Positions 1 through 6,589 of a stretch of 6,589 bases of DNA are shown in pieces. Position 1 is the first letter of the stretch. Every line of letters begins with the position of its first letter. Position numbers and translations under genes: made by a program. Location: contig CAZOOR010000096.1 of the NCBI GenBank assembly GCA_964581505.1, positions 1 to 6,589 of the forward strand, in the 5' to 3' direction. The notes under the pieces are model-generated. The model had not been told where the DNA came from and did no database searches. It was given only the letters and a program-made list of their open reading frames with translations. Source of the stretch: CAZOOR01 sp964581505. Lineage in GTDB: Bacteria; Bacteroidota; Ignavibacteria; Kapaibacteriales; UBA2268.

Positions 1-1153
1 GTGCAGGATTCGGATATAAAGTCAAGTCAATTTCTTCTGAAGGTGAATAATAAATGACTTCACCGGTGCCGGAATGATATAAAACTGCTACTCCGCCACG
101 TGTGCCAAACCATTTATTGCCTCTTGTATCTATTGCAATTGCTCGGATATAATTAATAGGTAAGCCTGAATTATTCTGATTATATACGGTCCAAACTTTA
201 CCGTCATATCTAGCTACTCCGCTTCTAAAAGTCCCAAACCATTTATTATTTTGTGCATCTACCGCTATTTCAGATATAAAATCATCAGGTAAGCCTGAAT
301 TTTTCTGATTAAATACAGTCCAAACTTTGCCGTCAAATTTGGCTACGCCGTGTGTGGTTCCGAACCATTTATTATTTTGTGCATCTATTGCAATTGCTCG
401 GACAGAATTATGCGGTAAGCTGGAATTACTTTTATTAAACACAGTCCAATTAGTGCCGTCATATTTAGCTACACCGACAAATGATGTTCCAAACCATATA
501 TTGTCTTGTGCATCTATGGCTATTGCTTGAATTTTATTATGCGGTAAGCCGGAATTAGAAGTATTATATACAGTCCATTTGTTGTCGTCATATTTGGTTA
601 CGCCTTTACCATAAGTACTGAACCATTTGTTACCTTTTGCATCTATTGCAATAGCTTGGATAGAATTATTAGGCAAACCGGAGTTTTCCCGATTATATAC
701 AGTCCAATTACTTCCGTCAAATTTAGCAACGCCACCACTATTAGTACCGAACCATTTATTTCCTTGTGCGTCTATTACAATAGTATGGACAGAGTTATCA
801 GGCAAATCGGAATTTTTCTGATTATAAACAGTCCAATTGCTTCCGTCAAATTTAGCAACGCCGCCACTATTAGTACCGAACCATTTATTTCCTTGTGCGT
901 CTATTACGATTGTATGGACAGAATTATCAGGCAAATCGGAATTATTCACGTCAAACAAATTCCAATTGATGTTGTCATATTTGGCTATGAAATCGCCATT
1001 AGTTACGAACCATTTATTGTCTTGTGCATCTATCGCAATTGCATTCACCGAATAAGAATGAGTAAATTGTTCCCATTTATCTTCTGCACCGGCAGTTAAA
1101 GCATTCAGAATAAAGGCAATTGTTAATAAATATACGAAAACACTTTTTTTCAT
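1..1153 (-). CDS. Secreted Reg_prop-type beta-propeller protein with T9SS sorting domain (C-terminus cut by window edge)
   Basis: The frame is open from the ATG at 1153 to the left edge, giving 384 residues with no stop. Residues 1-23 form a signal peptide: MKK, a hydrophobic core, then AGA before Glu24. Residues 35-372 are eight repeats built on AIAIDAQxNKWFGTxxxGVAKYDG followed by NWTVYNxxNSGLPDN. The motif Trp lies at 48, 91, 134, 177, 220, 263, 305 and 348, a 43-residue period with one 42-residue unit. This matches the two-component-regulator propeller (Reg_prop) repeat, one repeat per blade. The visible end, LTLYPNPA (377-384), looks like the start of a type IX secretion type A sorting domain, so about 70-80 more residues are expected outside the window. 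The inferred role is an exported or surface-attached propeller. No kinase or enzyme domain is visible and its ligand is unknown. The start is supported by an AGGAG motif and the signal peptide. Confidence 0.85.
   Translation of the reverse strand, partial: MKKSVFVYLLTIAFILNALTAGAEDKWEQFTHSYSVNAIAIDAQDNKWFVTNGDFIAKYDNINWNLFDVNNSDLPDNSVHTIVIDAQGNKWFGTNSGGVAKFDGSNWTVYNQKNSDLPDNSVHTIVIDAQGNKWFGTNSGGVAKFDGSNWTVYNRENSGLPNNSIQAIAIDAKGNKWFSTYGKGVTKYDDNKWTVYNTSNSGLPHNKIQAIAIDAQDNIWFGTSFVGVAKYDGTNWTVFNKSNSSLPHNSVRAIAIDAQNNKWFGTTHGVAKFDGKVWTVFNQKNSGLPDDFISEIAVDAQNNKWFGTFRSGVARYDGKVWTVYNQNNSGLPINYIRAIAIDTRGNKWFGTRGGVAVLYHSGTGEVIYYSPSEEIDLTLYPNPA
38..1051 (-). repeat. Eight tandem 129-bp coding repeats (propeller blades)
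   Basis: The sequence ccatttatt or a close variant (the antisense of NKW) recurs at 110, 239, 365, 494, 623, 752, 881 and 1010. The spacings are 129 bp, apart from one of 126 bp where a residue is missing from the loop after the WFGT motif. The repeats are in frame and degenerate at DNA level except for two almost identical neighbours (699-814 and 828-943). They are protein-coding blades. Confidence 0.9.
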
Positions 1154-1161
1154 AATTAAAA

Positions 1162-1166
1162 CTCCT
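1162..1166 (-). promoter_or_regulatory. Shine-Dalgarno site of the propeller gene
   Basis: On the minus strand AGGAG lies 8 nt before the ATG at 1153. It fixes the start of the propeller gene. It stands out because the three plus-strand genes have at best weak motifs of this kind, as is common in Bacteroidota. Confidence 0.6.
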
Positions 1167-1250
1167 GATTATTGTATCGGATAGAAATTAATAAAACCGT
1201 TAATAATTTATGTAATTCCAATTAAAAATACAAATTATTATTAAGAAATA

Positions 1251-1292
1251 CTTGAATAGAATAAATATATTTTGGGATTTATTCTATTGAAG
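1251..1292. repeat. Near-perfect 16-bp inverted repeat in the divergent spacer
   Basis: The arms at 1251-1266 and 1277-1292 pair at 15 of 16 positions: a perfect 12-bp core, AATAGAATAAAT against ATTTATTCTATT, one G-G mismatch, then CTT against AAG. The spacer is 10 nt (ATATTTTGGG). A second short palindrome, ATTATA-TT-TATAAT, abuts it at 1293-1306. It lies 98 bp before the propeller start and about 75 bp before the transglycosylase start. A terminator is not expected between divergent genes, so an operator or a folded 5' leader of the transglycosylase operon is more likely. I found no convincing TTTG/TAnnTTTG promoter in this 1154-1367 spacer on either strand. Confidence 0.6.
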
Positions 1293-1367
1293 ATTATATT
1301 TATAATTTTCTTTCTGTTTGTCAGAATGATTTGTTAATTTGAAAAAAATTAAAATGGAATGAATCTT

Positions 1368-2267
1368 ATGAAAAAAATGATATTGTTTTTGCTGATTTTT
1401 TCGCTTACTTATGGTGTTAGTCAGCCGGAGCGTCAAGAATCTGTTCGTAGTCGTAAGGCAAACGAATTTTTTAAATATATCGCATCGCTTAAATTGCCAA
1501 AGCATTTGGAATGGTGTGGTGAGCGGGTGCCTTTGGATATTGATGAAGTTCGTGAACGTGCCGAACGTGAATTCTATTTATTGTTACAACGTCCGGGTCA
1601 GTTGATGCTATACATAAAGCGAGCGGGCAGATATTTCCCGATGTTCGAGCGAATAATTAAGAAAAATAAAATGCCTGATGATTTGAAATATTTATCAGTA
1701 GCCGAGAGCGCTTTGTATATGTCGCGTTCGTCCAAGGGTGCTGTGGGTTTGTGGCAGTTCATACCCTCCACAGCGCGGCACTATGGTTTGATTGTTAATG
1801 ATTTGGTAGATGAGCGGCGTAATGTGGAGAAAAGCACAAAGGCGGCGATGAGGTATTTGAAGCAAGGGTATAAGTCTCATAAATCATGGATGATGGCGGC
1901 AGCAGGTTATAATATGGGGCATACTAATTTGAAATATAGTGCTGATTTGCAGGGTAGCAGGAATTATTTTGATTTGTTTTTGAACGACGAGACTTCGCGA
2001 TATATTTTCAGGATAGTGATTATCAAGGAATTGATGAAGCATGCGGCAAAATACGGATTGATTGTTCCCGATGATGAGAAATATAAGCCGTATAAAAGTA
2101 AAAATGTGCTTGTAGGGCGGAAAGTCAGCAATATTGCTGTTTGGGCAAAAAAACACGGTACTACTTATAAATACGTCAAATTATATAATCCTTGGATTTT
2201 GAAACGTTCGCTACCGAAACCACCGAATAAAGGTGTGTGGGTGGTGAAAATACCGGATAAGAATTAA
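1368..2267 (+). CDS. MltD-like lytic murein transglycosylase (SLT domain)
   Basis: This is a predicted exported enzyme of 299 residues that cleaves the MurNAc-GlcNAc bond of peptidoglycan. Residues 1-18 (MKKMILFLLIFSLTYGVS) form a signal peptide without a lipobox cysteine. The SLT domain spans about 100-222. It begins MPDDLKYLSVAESAL, with the likely catalytic Glu113, followed by GLWQFIPST (127-135), DERRNVEKST, the AAGYNMG segment around Tyr181-Asn182, and ETSRYIFR (208-215). The last 50 residues (about 248-296, with NPW at 274-276 and VVKIP at 292-296) look like the degenerate LysM-like module found after the SLT domain in related enzymes; no full LysM array is present. I chose the ATG at 1368 because it gives a standard MKK signal peptide and has a weak GGAA 8 nt upstream; an in-frame ATG at 1359 is the alternative. 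dnaG starts 2 nt after the stop. Confidence 0.85.
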   Translation: MKKMILFLLIFSLTYGVSQPERQESVRSRKANEFFKYIASLKLPKHLEWCGERVPLDIDEVRERAEREFYLLLQRPGQLMLYIKRAGRYFPMFERIIKKNKMPDDLKYLSVAESALYMSRSSKGAVGLWQFIPSTARHYGLIVNDLVDERRNVEKSTKAAMRYLKQGYKSHKSWMMAAAGYNMGHTNLKYSADLQGSRNYFDLFLNDETSRYIFRIVIIKELMKHAAKYGLIVPDDEKYKPYKSKNVLVGRKVSNIAVWAKKHGTTYKYVKLYNPWILKRSLPKPPNKGVWVVKIPDKN

Positions 2268-2269
2268 TT

Positions 2270-4180
2270 ATGGCAAATAATGATGCAATAGAAAGGGTCT
2301 TGGAGGCGGTTGATATTGTCGAGATAATCGGCGAGGTAGTTCCGCTAAAGCCGCGTGGTGCTAACTTTGTGGGCTTATGCCCTTTCCATAATGAGAAAAC
2401 TCCGTCCTTTACGGTGTCCCCGACTAAAGGTATTTATACTTGTTTCGGTTGTGGCAAAAAAGGTAATGTGTTTTCTTTTATGAGGGATTATTACGGTATG
2501 GAGTTTGGCGAGGGGCTGAAAGAACTTGCAGGTAGGTACAATGTGCAATTGCCGCAGTATAAACAGACTAAGAGGCAGAAGGAAAAATTGAGCCGGCGCG
2601 AGCAAGCCTTGGAAGCCGCCCGAATAGCGGCGGAGTACTATTCTAAATTGCTCGGTACAACAGCAGGCAAAAAGGCTATGACTTATTTGAATAATCGGGA
2701 GTTTAAAAAGGAGAGCATCAATAATTTCCAATTGGGATATTCGCCCGCCGGCTGGGAAGAACTGTTAGCTATGTTGAGGAAAAAGGGATTTACGGAGAGT
2801 GTTTTGCTTGATGCGGGCTTGGTTATTAAGAAAGAGGGCGGAGGGTTGTATGACAGATTTCGTGATAGGCTTATGTTCCCAATACACAACGCTCTCGGTA
2901 AGATTGTTGGTTTTGGTGCCAGACAATTGAATGATAACAAAGAGCAACCTAAATATATTAACTCACCACAGACGGTTATTTATGACAAAAGCACAATATT
3001 ATATGGTTTATTTCAAGGGAAAAATTATATACGCAAAGAGGAAGCGGCAGTACTAACAGAGGGCTATGCAGATGTTATTTCTCTCCATCAGGCTGGCTTT
3101 CGCAATGCGGTGGCTTCGAGTGGAACTTCGCTGACTGTGGAGCAGTTAAAGGAATTAAAGAAGTATTGCTCAAAGTTATATATAGTATATGATGCGGACG
3201 AAGCCGGACAGAATGCCGCAGTGCGGGCAATTGATTTGGCAATCACAAAGGGGTTCGAGGTGTATATTGTCGCACTGCCAACCGGCGAAGACCCCGATAG
3301 TATTGTTAAAAGTCATGGTGCGGCTGTTTTCCGCGAGTATTTGAATGATGCGGAGATATTTGTAGATTTCAAAATCAATTTGCTGAAGCGGCGAAAAAAA
3401 CTTGGCACTCCTGCAGAAATTGCCTCTGCTATCAGGGACATAATCAATACAATAGTGCGTATTCCCGACCGCTTACAGCATGATGAGTACATCAATCATC
3501 TTGCGGCTTTGCTGAAATTATCTTCGCGTCAGGTGGAGCGTATATATAAAGAGAAAGTCAGTATAGAAAAGAAGTATAGCCGCGAGCAGGTCAATGAAGC
3601 AATACGTGAGGATAGATTGCAGGCTGACGAGAAGAAGCGTGAGGTGGCAGAGTCCGAAAGCACTAATGGAGGCTTTAAGCCCGACTATACGCAATTATTG
3701 TCCGAAGAGCGATTAATAATTAAGTATTTGATTGCTCATAGTGCTGTTGCGGATTTCCTTATGAATAATGTCGGTCTTATTCCTGATACTATGTATTCGG
3801 AAGAGGCAAAGCGATTACTTACATTGATTATTGATTTATACCGTAAAAATCCCGATATTGTAAAGCACATTGTAGCCAATGATGAAATTCATCCTGATGA
3901 TAAGGATTTTATTATTGAAATGGCTATACATACTGATAATATCAGTAATGAATGGGGCGACTATGCCAAGGGTATGAAGGATTTTGATTTCTTCAAACCG
4001 GTGAACGATGCAATGAAGAAAATCGAACTGTACAAAGTGGAGCGTGAATTGGATAGTTTGCAGTCTGCAATGAATGGTGCTGATGTTGATGAAATGCACA
4101 CGCTATTAATAAAGTTCAAAGATATGAGCCAAAAACGAAATACATTGATAAAATTGATGAAAGATGAAAGCACAGGTTAA
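2270..4180 (+). CDS. dnaG: DNA primase DnaG
   Basis: DnaG synthesises the RNA primers for the leading-strand start and for Okazaki fragments, working with the replicative helicase DnaB. At 636 residues it is of normal family length. The N-terminal CHC2 zinc finger has ligands Cys37, His40, Cys58 and Cys61, in the context GLCPFHNEKTPSF and YTCFGCGKKGN. The RNA-polymerase domain carries the basic motif RFRDRLMFPI (196-205) and VGFGAR (213-218), where many homologues read GFGGR. The TOPRIM core shows TEGYADV with Glu264, YDADEAG with Asp308 and Asp310, and GEDPDS with Asp341 and Asp343, so all metal-binding acidic residues are present. A charged linker (about 430-475) leads to a divergent helical C-terminal domain, the expected DnaB-binding part. 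It starts 2 nt after the transglycosylase stop and overlaps the next gene by 17 nt, so co-transcription is likely. No strong Shine-Dalgarno motif is visible. Confidence 0.97.
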   Translation: MANNDAIERVLEAVDIVEIIGEVVPLKPRGANFVGLCPFHNEKTPSFTVSPTKGIYTCFGCGKKGNVFSFMRDYYGMEFGEGLKELAGRYNVQLPQYKQTKRQKEKLSRREQALEAARIAAEYYSKLLGTTAGKKAMTYLNNREFKKESINNFQLGYSPAGWEELLAMLRKKGFTESVLLDAGLVIKKEGGGLYDRFRDRLMFPIHNALGKIVGFGARQLNDNKEQPKYINSPQTVIYDKSTILYGLFQGKNYIRKEEAAVLTEGYADVISLHQAGFRNAVASSGTSLTVEQLKELKKYCSKLYIVYDADEAGQNAAVRAIDLAITKGFEVYIVALPTGEDPDSIVKSHGAAVFREYLNDAEIFVDFKINLLKRRKKLGTPAEIASAIRDIINTIVRIPDRLQHDEYINHLAALLKLSSRQVERIYKEKVSIEKKYSREQVNEAIREDRLQADEKKREVAESESTNGGFKPDYTQLLSEERLIIKYLIAHSAVADFLMNNVGLIPDTMYSEEAKRLLTLIIDLYRKNPDIVKHIVANDEIHPDDKDFIIEMAIHTDNISNEWGDYAKGMKDFDFFKPVNDAMKKIELYKVERELDSLQSAMNGADVDEMHTLLIKFKDMSQKRNTLIKLMKDESTG

Positions 4181-5138
4181 ACAAGCGGTAAAGATAATAA
4201 CATCGAAAACATTCTTGGGAGCGTTGTCGTTCTCGATAGCGTTATGGCTATATATAACATTAAATACCGTGTTTGTATCATTTGTTAAGGTGCCGCTGAC
4301 TATTAATCTGCCCGTAGATAAATCAATTGAAAAGCCAATACCGGATTATATATCGGTAGAAGTAAGGGCTAGCGGTTGGCAGATTTTCAATTTGGATTAT
4401 TTAAATAGTGCGGCGGAATGTAGTATTGATATTTCGGGAGAGCGTATTAATGAGGAATGGTACACTATTGCAAGAAGCGACATAATCAAGAATTTGGAGA
4501 ATATGGGGAATGTACAGGCGATTGATGTAGTACCGCAGACTTTGAAATTGAAGTTGGGCAAAATCGGCGAGTATTCTGTTGTTGTAAAACCCGATGTATT
4601 GCTCGAACCGCGTGAGGGATATACTTTGGTGGGTGATATATCAACAGTCCCCGATTTGGTAACAATCCGCGGGAATGCCAGAAAGATACGCGGAACAACG
4701 CAGTGGAAAACTATTCATAGAGAATTTGAAGATGTTGCCGAATCTATTGAAACAAAGCTCCGTTTATCTGACACATTGAGTAATATAATTGAGGTGAAGC
4801 CCCATGAAGTATTGCTGAAAGCTAATGTACAGAAGCTTAGCGAGATAGTAATAGAAGATGTACCTTTGCAATTAAACGGTGCCGAATTGCCAGCCGAGCA
4901 TATAGTAACACCAATGTATTTTGACATTACTTTGCGGGGTGGTATTATTGAGATAGAAAAAATCAACTATGACGACATAGTAATAACATTGAATACTACC
5001 GATATAGTAAATGATACCGTAGGTCTTCTGAAGCCGCATATATCGCTACCAATGCACATTAAGTGTATAAAAATCAACCCGTATTATGTGCGGCATAGTA
5101 TAATCCACAAAGGGCAAAATCCAAGTCAGATAAAATAA
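4164..5138 (+). CDS. YbbR-like domain protein, membrane-anchored
   Basis: The protein has 324 residues: a short basic N-terminus, one transmembrane helix (about 17-40, containing FLGALSFSIALWLYITLN), then an extracytoplasmic beta-rich region. This appears to hold three YbbR-type repeats (about 41-131, 136-223 and 226-312). The second is the clearest, with EGYTLVGDISTVPDLVTIRG matching the family pattern GY-x-LVG...P-x-x-V-x-V-x-G. In Firmicutes the YbbR protein CdaR regulates the diadenylate cyclase CdaA. No cyclase gene is next to this one, so that function cannot be assumed, and the role in this lineage is unknown. The ATG lies inside the end of dnaG (17-nt overlap, different frame), which suggests translational coupling. 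There is no nearby alternative ATG, and the start sits correctly before the membrane helix. The stop is only 23 nt before the first rRNA promoter element. Confidence 0.8.
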   Translation: MKAQVKQAVKIITSKTFLGALSFSIALWLYITLNTVFVSFVKVPLTINLPVDKSIEKPIPDYISVEVRASGWQIFNLDYLNSAAECSIDISGERINEEWYTIARSDIIKNLENMGNVQAIDVVPQTLKLKLGKIGEYSVVVKPDVLLEPREGYTLVGDISTVPDLVTIRGNARKIRGTTQWKTIHREFEDVAESIETKLRLSDTLSNIIEVKPHEVLLKANVQKLSEIVIEDVPLQLNGAELPAEHIVTPMYFDITLRGGIIEIEKINYDDIVITLNTTDIVNDTVGLLKPHISLPMHIKCIKINPYYVRHSIIHKGQNPSQIK

Positions 5139-5161
5139 ATTTAAAAAAAGTAAAAAAAAGA

Positions 5162-5192
5162 TTTGCAGTTAACGAAAAAGGTCGTATATTTG
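5162..5192 (+). promoter_or_regulatory. rRNA promoter P1 (Bacteroidota-type)
   Basis: The -33 element TTTG (5162-5165) is separated by 19 nt from the -7 element TATATTTG (5185-5192), an exact match to the TAnnTTTG consensus of the Bacteroidota housekeeping sigma factor. Upstream A-tracts (5143-5149, 5152-5159) could act as an UP element. The predicted start of transcription is about 5-8 nt after 5192. The 15-mer AAAAAAAGATTTGCA (5153-5167) around the -33 box recurs exactly at P2. Confidence 0.8.
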
Positions 5193-5209
5193 CAGTCCGT
5201 TTAGACGGG

Positions 5210-5227
5210 CAGTTGAAAAAACAACTG
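5210..5227 (+). other. Small hairpin just after P1, followed by TTTT
   Basis: CAGTTG (5210-5215), an AAAAAA loop and CAACTG (5222-5227) form a perfect 6-bp stem, followed by TTTT (5228-5231). It resembles a weak intrinsic terminator about 10-30 nt into the P1 transcript. An alternative fold, AAAACA-AC-TGTTTT (5218-5231), competes with it. The stem is short, so it may only be a leader structure. Confidence 0.4.
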
Positions 5228-5239
5228 TTTTGAGAAAGA

Positions 5240-5251
5240 GTTCTTTGAGAC
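5240..5251 (+). promoter_or_regulatory. boxA-like antitermination motif after P1
   Basis: GTTCTTTGAGAC resembles the GTTCTTTGA motif commonly seen in Bacteroidota rRNA leaders and the CTTT core of the NusB/NusE-binding boxA. It lies 47 nt after the -7 element of P1, in the transcribed leader. The assignment rests on motif and position only. Confidence 0.45.
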
Positions 5252-5312
5252 GACAATACGGCAGAAGCATAATAGATATTATGCAGAGATAAAGATGAAG
5301 TAAAGTATTGTC
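5252..5312 (+). repeat. Nested inverted repeats in the rRNA leader
   Basis: The outer arms GACAATAC (5252-5259) and GTATTGTC (5305-5312) pair perfectly over 8 bp. They enclose a perfect 7-bp hairpin, GCATAAT-AGAT-ATTATGC (5267-5284). Together they predict a two-stem RNA fold immediately after the first boxA-like motif and before P2, so it would be present only in P1 transcripts. Confidence 0.55.
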
Positions 5313-5354
5313 AGAATGGCTCGCAAATATTTTTTAAATTTTTTTAAAAAAAGA

Positions 5355-5386
5355 TTTGCACAGTATAAAAATAATTCGTAATTTTG
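5355..5386 (+). promoter_or_regulatory. rRNA promoter P2 (Bacteroidota-type)
   Basis: TTTG (5355-5358), a 20-nt spacer and TAATTTTG (5379-5386) match the TTTG/TAnnTTTG consensus. A T7A7 palindrome (5339-5352) directly precedes the -33 box. The 15-mer AAAAAAAGATTTGCA (5346-5360) is shared exactly with P1, 193 bp upstream. The expected start is about 5391-5394, roughly 115 nt before mature 16S. Confidence 0.75.
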
Positions 5387-5403
5387 AATTCTTTTTTGAG
5401 AGC

Positions 5404-5416
5404 GTACTTTGAAAAC
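5404..5416 (+). promoter_or_regulatory. boxA-like motif after P2
   Basis: GTACTTTGAAAAC lies 17 nt after the -7 element of P2 and is a variant of the GTTCTTTGA motif behind P1. Each promoter is thus followed by its own candidate antitermination site. This is a motif-based assignment. Confidence 0.4.
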
Positions 5417-5509
5417 AGGGAGCAAATAATTAAAGACAAAAGCAAGCAGCAAATTTGAGAATGCCTTGAGATCATACTCTAATGAATATAAATACGAAAG
5501 TAAATATAT

Positions 5510-6589
<1,080 letters not shown>

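Larger units (their letters stand above)
5139..5509 (+). other. rRNA operon promoter region and 5' leader, no protein gene
   Basis: This 371-bp AT-rich stretch between the YbbR gene and the 16S gene holds no credible coding region. It contains, in order, A-tracts, promoter P1, a small hairpin, a boxA-like motif, nested inverted repeats, a T7A7 palindrome (5339-5352), promoter P2, a second boxA-like motif, and about 90 nt of unassigned leader up to the mature 16S 5' end. The segment just before 16S normally pairs with the trailer for RNase III processing, but the trailer is outside the window. Confidence 0.75.

Noticed and set aside
38..1051. Regular 129-bp spacing as a possible CRISPR or noncoding satellite array
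   Set aside because: The whole unit repeats without unique spacers, stays in frame, and varies as protein-coding sequence does.
327..1099. Several open frames on the plus strand with repeated peptides
   Set aside because: They are antisense shadows of the minus-strand propeller repeats, which have a signal peptide, an AGGAG motif and third-position-only differences in the opposite frame.
1266..1274. TATATTTTG as a -7 element for the transglycosylase operon
   Set aside because: It has one base too many against TAnnTTTG and no TTTG at the right distance upstream; it lies at the loop of the inverted repeat.
2375..4173. Minus-strand open frames within dnaG
   Set aside because: dnaG is unambiguous on the plus strand with all key motifs, and these are antisense shadows without recognisable domains.
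5082..5100. A stem TATTATG-TGCGG-CATAGTA near the end of the YbbR gene as terminator
   Set aside because: It is weak (one G-U pair), lies inside the coding region, and is not followed by a T run.

Overview
The window comes from an AT-rich bacterium of the Bacteroidota/Chlorobiota branch, most likely outside class Bacteroidia (Kapabacteria, Ignavibacteria or a close relative). Three lines of evidence agree. First, the 16S rRNA has Chlorobi-like signatures: GACGAACGCTGGCGGCGTGCC near the 5' end, and GTTAAGTCCCG where Bacteroidia normally read GTTAAGTGCC. Second, the rRNA operon is preceded by two promoters of the Bacteroidota type (TTTG, 19-20 nt, TAnnTTTG). Third, the first gene encodes a secreted protein whose visible end begins a type IX secretion (T9SS) sorting domain. 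The exact class is inferred and needs a tree.

Layout. Bases 1-1153 (minus strand, running off the left edge) encode a secreted beta-propeller protein. It has a signal peptide, eight repeats of about 43 residues of the Reg_prop type, and the first residues of a T9SS type A sorting domain. An AT-rich divergent spacer of about 215 bp follows and holds a near-perfect 16-bp inverted repeat. Bases 1368-5138 (plus strand) hold three tightly packed genes: an MltD-like lytic transglycosylase, the DNA primase DnaG, and a membrane-anchored YbbR-domain protein. The gap between the first two genes is 2 nt and the second and third overlap by 17 nt, so they very probably form one operon joining cell-wall remodelling to replication priming. 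Bases 5139-5509 are an rRNA leader with two promoters, two boxA-like motifs and nested inverted repeats. From about 5510 to the right edge lies a 16S rRNA gene, covering roughly E. coli positions 1-1099.

Nothing here is clearly an undescribed system. The points most worth a second look are: a recently duplicated propeller blade with third-position-only differences; the inverted repeat in the divergent spacer; the unusual primase neighbourhood; the duplicated rRNA promoter module with a structured leader between the copies; and the lack of a visible terminator between the primase operon and the rRNA operon.
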